From Sipunculus nudus (lineage: Eukaryota; Annelida; Sipuncula; Golfingiida; Sipunculidae), in the NCBI GenBank assembly GCA_026874595.1, contig CM049317.1, positions 44,478,401-44,542,400 on the forward strand: a stretch of DNA of 64,000 nucleotides. The letters are read 5' to 3'. This document shows, one piece after another, positions 58,415 to 64,000 of this stretch. The notes below the pieces were generated by a model. That model had not been told where the DNA came from and did not search any database. It saw only the letters and a list, made by a program, of their open reading frames with translations. Positions within the stretch are counted from its first letter, which is position 1. Each line of letters opens with the position of its first letter. Made by a program: the position numbers and the translations under genes.

Positions 58415-58565
58415 ACCGGGGTCCATGGGCTCAACAGGACACGTGACTCCTTAGTGCACATATCGCGGGTTCGAGTACCGGTATCACCAGAGGAGCCGTG
58501 AGAGTGTTCACGGTCGACCCCAACCAGGGCCTGGTACTCTGCAGTAGTTCTGCAGCTGTTCATAA
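58415..58565 (+). mobile_element. tRNA-derived SINE-like element, copy 1
   Basis: An A-box-like TGGGCTCAACAGG (58,426-58,438) lies 29 bases before a good B-box GGTTCGAGTACC (58,468-58,479), the spacing of an internal RNA polymerase III promoter. The body 'agaggagccgtgagagtg' to 'ccagggcctggtactctgca' follows. No 3' acceptor-stem partner closes a tRNA fold, so it is not a functional tRNA gene. A diverged copy of the body lies 300 bp downstream in the same orientation. Confidence 0.5.
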
Positions 58566-58759
58566 ATATCCTTATCCTCAACTAATGAATTTGTAAGTAA
58601 TAAACTGCAGTTAAAAAATTTAAATCTAATTGCTAATTAATAAAAATAAATATGAAAAATGAAAATCAATCACGAAAATTGGGAAATTACACACACACAC
58701 ATACACACACACACACATATATATATACTTGGTATTAGATTAAAGTGAAATTCCGAAGG

Positions 58760-58866
58760 GACGGCGAGTACTGGATGCGACCGGGGCCATGCCGAGGAGC
58801 GATGAGATTTTTCATGGTGGGCCCCCATCCAGGGTGAGCGCTCTGCATAATGGGAAGGCTGTGCCC
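58760..58866 (+). mobile_element. SINE-like element, copy 2 (5'-truncated)
   Basis: Begins inside the B-box-like region ('cgagtactgg') and carries the same body as copy 1: 'gaggagcgatgaga', 'ttcatggtgggcccccatcc' and 'agggtgagcgctctgca'. The inserted block 'atgcgaccggggccatgccg' sets it apart from copy 1. Confidence 0.45.
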
Positions 58867-59118
58867 AACAGCCGTGTATCACATTTATATCACAAACGAA
58901 TGCAAAATTTGGCGAGATCCTCCATGTTATGACTCAGTAATGGGGATGATTACACACCCCGGACCTGCAGGTGAGGTAGTTACCTGACACCAGGATATTA
59001 TATAAATGACACTAAGCGTGTGCCTTGTCACGTATTCCAAACCGAGATAGATTTATACAGATGTACAAACAGGTTAAGATTAGTTAAAAAAGCGATTAAT
59101 TCCACAAACAAATATTTA

Positions 59119-59127
<9 letters not shown>

Positions 59128-59151
<24 letters not shown>
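59128..59151. repeat. poly(T) run
   Basis: A run of about 24 T. On the minus strand it would read as a poly(A) tail, but no retrosequence is recognised upstream of it. Confidence 0.9.
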
Positions 59152-59159
59152 GGGCCCTG

Positions 59160-59630
59160 TATGGTGCCCTCTCTCTCTCTCCTACCCTTTTCGCCAACCA
59201 TCCATAATCACAGGAAGCTAGGTCAAGGGCACTTGGCCAGTGACTTAGAACATGTAAACAGACTACAAGGGAACCATCTGGACTCTGCATTTTTTACAAT
59301 GCCAGTAAGTCGGACCACAAAATTATACAACAAGTTGTGCTATACCAAATAATGCTATTGAGCATTCCGACTATCAATACCGTAACCGGAGCTGTCACGT
59401 TTTTAATATCATTACGTCATATTATTCAGTAATATGTGTGTGACCCACTCTTTGTTTAATGTTTAATATGTTTCTCCCTTACTGATACCGGTTGCTTAGT
59501 ATATTAAGATACTTCATTTCTGTTTCTGTTATTGCAGGTTCAAATACATGTGGCCTGATGATTGTCGCATTTATCATAAATGCAACATGAAACCTCAGGT
59601 AGCCATAAACATGTAAAGCCACTCGAACCC
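59160..59630. other. no gene recognised
   Basis: The 110-codon plus frame at 59,020-59,352 crosses the poly(T) run and has no domain. Confidence 0.45.
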
Positions 59631-59631
59631 A

Positions 59632-59635
<4 letters not shown>

Positions 59636-59674
<39 letters not shown>
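59636..59674. repeat. (TA)n microsatellite
   Basis: About 19 TA units. Confidence 0.95.
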
Positions 59675-59675
<1 letters not shown>

Positions 59676-60019
59676 TTTATTCCTTCAAACTTTGAACCAT
59701 CCTACAAAGAAGGTTGAACTCAGTAGTATAAAAAACATTTGTTTTTATTTTAGCAGGGTGACAGTATTTTGTCTACCTAAAGGATCAACGAACAACTATA
59801 AAGACCTATAAGAATACCGAACGCCACCATCTGAGCCATGGGGAGTGCCTCCCAGTAATTATTACAACTGTTTGTACAATCCATGAAAAAACAGATGTTT
59901 GCAATCGCCCAGCGATCGCAAGGGAAGCCTCTTTCAGCCTTCTGCACCCTACCCACCACCCTAGCCCCACCCCCACCCCCACCCCTAACGGTCTATATAT
60001 ACATATATATATATTGGCC

Positions 60020-60737
60020 GTTTTTTACAATAATTGACGGTTAATAGATTATGGGTCGTTATTACGACTCATATTGTTATAACGTCCTATATTGTAACAA
60101 TGGTCAATATTGCAGTAGAAATTGCCTATTTTGTTGTAAAAACGTCCAATATTATAATAATTGCCAATACCGTAATAATAAATGAGTAACATAGTAATTA
60201 CTTATCCTCAACTTTACTGTAAGGAGCATGGTCGGGGCTTAAATGGGCAAAAAGGCCAATATTGTGAAAAAAATGCAGTTTAGAAGATAATGATTAAATT
60301 CATGTCAAATTTACGTAGACAGCATAAATGTTGACTGTTTTACTGGATTTCCATTATGACTGCATCTCTTATACAAAATGAGGAACCAAAATGGCTGTAA
60401 TTTTAGAAGGTGTTCTCAAACGACATATCGCCTGTTAGATTTGGGATTCATTCTTGAGCTTAAACATATGTTATTACAATATGGGCCGTTTTTCCCACTG
60501 CCCTTTTTATTACAATATGGGCAGGGTATGATTATTACAATATGGGTTGTTTTTATTACAATATGGACCGTTATTACAATAAGGGCTGTTTTTTATTACA
60601 TTATGGGCCGTTATTACAGTATGGGCCAGTTTTATCACAATATGGGCAGTGTATGATTATTACATTATGGGTCGTTTTTATTACAATATGGGCCGTTATT
60701 ACATTATGGGCCGGTTATTACATTATGGGTTGTAACA
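60020..60737. mobile_element. foldback (inverted-arm) element of the CCCATATTGTAATAA family
   Basis: A decayed left arm (about 60,040-60,345: 'gggtcgttattacgactcat', 'ggccaatattgtga', 'catgtcaaatttacgtagac') faces a better preserved inverted arm (60,470-60,737) of 'ttacaatatgggccgtt' units. The right terminus is 'gggttgtaaca'. The 92- and 68-codon frames across the right arm are repeat translation. No transposase and no clear target duplication. Confidence 0.7.
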
Positions 60738-62658
60738 GCTTAGTTTGAGACCAGAACACCTGCTTGATAGTTAAAACCCTGTCATAATCCACTGTCTACT
60801 CCTTGTAAAACACTGATAGTAAACAGAAAATGAAAACACACATACCATGAAAGATCAGGCTTAATGTTATGGAGATCTGGACCACAAACCTGCACTTCAG
60901 TCACCCTCGGTACTGTGGTCATGAAACCCCTGCACCAAGAGAAGGACTGCGGGGGTTTGGTGCCAGGCTTTTTTTATTTTTTTTTTACCGAGTTAGGGTT
61001 TTCTCCGTCCCCAGATCCGACTTAACGCCTGGCTTATTATAGCTCCGTTTTCCGTGTCTCTTGTACTCCGGTTCTCTATTTTCCTTAACGTTTGAACCGC
61101 CCTCCTACGCCCCCTCAGTAAATGTATCACATGTATTAACAGAAAAATTCTACCTGGGAGAAATCACTAAGGATACGATATTCTCTATATATAGACTTCC
61201 TCTCATTGAAAATGAGGGACAAATGGTTCAGGTCCTCCTATAAAAAGCCTGATGTTACTTCAGATAAGTGATAATAAATGACTCAGGAAGTGCATTTGAC
61301 GAATGGCAAATTGAGTGTTATCATATTCTGTATAGTATAAACACACACCCACGTATATAAATAAACGAAGAACCAAACGCATATGTCTGATCATAATCAC
61401 AATTATCACCCAGGACAATGTTATTTAATCTTTTGATATTTTAGTGACTCCTGTGCCCATCCCACGATGAAGGAATATTTATAGTTTGGCGGGTACCATG
61501 AAGGGAACAATCTCGCTGGCTTCAGTATTCAGCTGTTCTATAGTACTGTTTGCTTCACTAACATTGATAAAGCATCATGCACTCTGGCCCGCTTACTGAG
61601 GCGTGACGCCATACATTCAGGATACAGATCCGGGCTAAATCTAATTTTATTAACATATACAGTCAAAAACTGGTGATAATGACGCTGTCTCGTATACTGT
61701 TGCCCAACACATGATTGATATGATCTATATAATGGCAATGTGTATGCACGTGGTTTCAAGTGTATTTTCCCTCTGTCACATATATGTTAATACTTTATGG
61801 ATTACGATAAAATATGAATCACGTCAGACAGCAAAAGCATATATAGTAAAAGGCTATCCTTATCATATCGTAATTACCTCTCTCTCTCACGCTCTCTTTC
61901 TCTCATGACTTACCCCATTAATTCACGGTTTTCCTCTGTCATTTTGTCGCTTTATTCGGTCTTCCGTCGTAGTGAACCACCACTGACAGACTAATAGTGA
62001 AGTCCCGGCCGTCAAGTATTTATAAACAACCTGGGCTCGTGTTGAGTGCTGTATGTCCGCGCGGCCCTTGTCTATGAGGCCAAACTACAAAACGTGTAAA
62101 ACAACGCCGGCTCAACCAAGCCAGGTTGATCAGGTATTTGAACAAACTTAACCTGAGTGGGTTTGGCCTATTGGTATCCGTGGGACTTGTCTGTAGTACA
62201 AACTTACGACCCGTAAACTATGGCCGGTATTGCTTCGAATACTGGGTCATGCATATGTGACAGGGTCTGGTTATATGTTATCAAATACTCTATGTGTTCA
62301 ACACGGCACATATTTCCGCGTGCACCTTTGCGCATGTCAAGTGAAATCCCGACCCCAGCCTTCCTTGTCAGGTTTCCATGGTGAATCCTTATCTCTAACC
62401 GAGCGTTGATTAATAGTCTGACTGTGAGCCCTGGTATGGTCATATCTAGCTGACATGGTGAGCTGGTTAAACTGTAAGCCTGTCTTTCAACCCGTAGGCC
62501 TGAGTAGCCAAGGCTCTACCGGCATGACCAACTGAAGCGGAATGGTGCAACCTTTTTTATTTAAAGTGATTGTCACTGTCTTAATGGTCATTATATTAGG
62601 CCGGTAGGTTGACATCTGAACGGGAGCGTTCGTTTTCATTGATAGTGGAACCTTGATA
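60738..62658. other. no gene recognised
   Basis: Only short frames without domains. Simple 'tctctctc' tracts near 61,880. Confidence 0.5.
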
Positions 62659-62686
62659 AATATATATATATATATATATATATATT
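62659..62686. repeat. (TA)n microsatellite
   Basis: About 14 TA units. Confidence 0.9.
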
Positions 62687-62936
62687 TCTGTACTGATTTT
62701 CATTAAAATGTACACATTTGAAAAAAATAAATTGTTGTAAAGAACAAAAACAGATTGAATTACTCAAATGTATTTAAGGCTTTTTAAATCGTAGCTGAAA
62801 CTCACGAGTTCAGACTCAGCTAAGCGTAAAACTATACAATATGCCGACTTTAAACTTTCGACAATCCAGTGAATTGATCTATCATGTATTCATGTTCCAT
62901 TTCTGTTTACAATGAACCAGCATGGCTAATCATACA

Positions 62937-62977
<41 letters not shown>

Positions 62978-62978
62978 G
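62937..62978. repeat. (TC)n(TA)n microsatellite
   Basis: TC units pass into about 14 TA units. Confidence 0.9.
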
Positions 62979-64000
62979 ATTTCAGGAGATTATAATATGT
63001 TGATTTAATATAAGAGCCTATATTTTAAAATGTGCTTTCGTCATATCTAAAATAAAGGCTCATCCGCTGTTCCATCAAAGGAATAAAGAACAATCCAAAT
63101 AGGCCAAATGTTTGTCTTTTTTTCTCAACCTGCGTATCCAGGATGTCCAATTCAAAACGTTATATGCAAGCGTCCTCTATAGCACCTCTTTAATCATGAA
63201 GGTGGATTCAGCTATACGTGTATATACAGGGGCATTTCATTTGCAAACAGTGCAACGACATCGCATTTCACTATAGATTTGAAAAAGGAAACAATCATAT
63301 TCTTTTTTCAAATTCACATTTGATTCTCTTCGGCAGCTATCCATTCGGGTGATCATCACTTTTGAGTGACACTTAAATGAGGGTGCTTGATATTGATATA
63401 CATGCCACATAACTTAAAAATTAACATTCTGTGGAAAATAAACCGTATGATGTTTGGTGCCAAAGAGAGTATTTGATCTTTGCTGTTTCTAACTATACTT
63501 AAAATTTTCATAAGTTAAAAACGGCCGAGGCGAGGCATTTAGAAGCTGAAAGAATACCAATTATATTGAAACCGGACGGCCAGGACTGTGCAAAAATTGA
63601 AACTTCAAAGCCTCAATTTAGATCTAGTTAGCCCCGGACACTTATTCGAGTCTTGTGTAGAAACAAATCAATAAGGTTTATTGTATGATAAAGAAAACTT
63701 GTAGTCTCGATGAGTGAAATCCATTATATATAATATAGAACATATGAAATGATGATTATATCATCCCTCATTCCCTCCAGGCAAGGGGGACTGCAGTGTA
63801 ATCCATTTCGGCACATCAAATGGCCAATTTGACCTATAAATAATGGTATACCCCCCCCCCCCCCCCCCGAAAGTTCCAATAACTGACCAAATGTTTGAGT
63901 AACTGCTACAGAATAACAGAACCAATAGTTTTAATCCATGTATGCGTTATATGAAAACTAAATCAAAAGTTTGCAGTTTCAGAAAAGTTGCAGAAAACAA
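62979..64000. other. no gene recognised
   Basis: AT-rich DNA with a C-run of about 18 at 63,850-63,868. Nothing else is supported. Confidence 0.5.

Noticed and set aside
58415-58490. Functional tRNA gene
   Set aside because: A- and B-boxes are present, but no 3' acceptor strand pairs with the 5' side and no clean anticodon arm folds. Better read as a SINE head.

Overview
This is a window of animal nuclear DNA. It is AT-rich and intron-bearing, and it is dominated by decayed transposable elements, minisatellites and (TA)n arrays. Nothing looks prokaryotic or organellar. The repeat content (CR1/Jockey-like and L1-like LINEs, a BEL/Pao element, a SCAN-gag Gypsy element, hAT-like elements, and a dispersed family ending in 'ggacggacgg'/'cagctgagc' motifs) suggests an aquatic lophotrochozoan, most likely a bivalve mollusc. 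That placement is inference; the sequence does not name the species.

One cellular protein-coding gene can be supported. It is a minus-strand organic anion transporting polypeptide (OATP/SLCO family) in nine exons between 35,608 and 26,239. All eight introns are GT-AG, the reading phases join without a break, and the visible protein is about 696 residues with 12 membrane segments and a Kazal-like extracellular loop. Only the exon carrying the start codon is missing from my reading. Its introns hold a 28-bp minisatellite (29.7-30.4 kb) with a 193-bp MITE-like insertion, a four-copy 89-bp tandem duplication of the exon 5 splice acceptor (30.9-31.2 kb), a 40-41-bp array (33.9-34.2 kb) and a 35-bp array just upstream of the first visible exon (35.6-36.05 kb).

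Left part (0-26 kb): a broken CR1/Jockey-like LINE (0.1-1.25 kb, minus); a 2.6-kb 20-bp minisatellite interrupted by an internal L1-like fragment with an A-rich tail (2.97-5.56 kb); a decayed BEL/Pao element (11.0-13.8 kb, plus); a nearly complete but broken L1-like LINE (15.5-19.4 kb, minus); a broken Gypsy element with gag, protease and integrase directly adjacent and no reverse transcriptase between them (20.0-22.4 kb, plus), which fits the Gmr1-like domain order; and a reverse-oriented member of the dispersed GCTCAGCTGAC family (23.4-24.6 kb).

Right part (36-64 kb): no supported host coding exon. It contains a 21-bp array (39.2-39.5 kb), a GC-richer possible promoter or LTR (41.9-42.6 kb), several GCTCAGCTGAC-family copies carrying perfect DR1 nuclear-receptor motifs (42.6-44.2 and 49.1-50.4 kb), a 2,303-bp non-autonomous hAT-like element with a perfect 8-bp target duplication (45.5-47.8 kb), a GATTAC-rich element (50.8-52.7 kb), two related SINE-like copies (58.4 and 58.8 kb), and inverted arms of a CCCATATTGTAATAA repeat family (56.9-60.7 kb). 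Most short open frames here are microsatellite or minisatellite artefacts.

I found no convincing new biological system. The items most worth checking are the duplicated splice acceptors whose own TAG is an in-frame stop, the Gmr1-like element, the hAT-like element, and the DR1-bearing repeat family.
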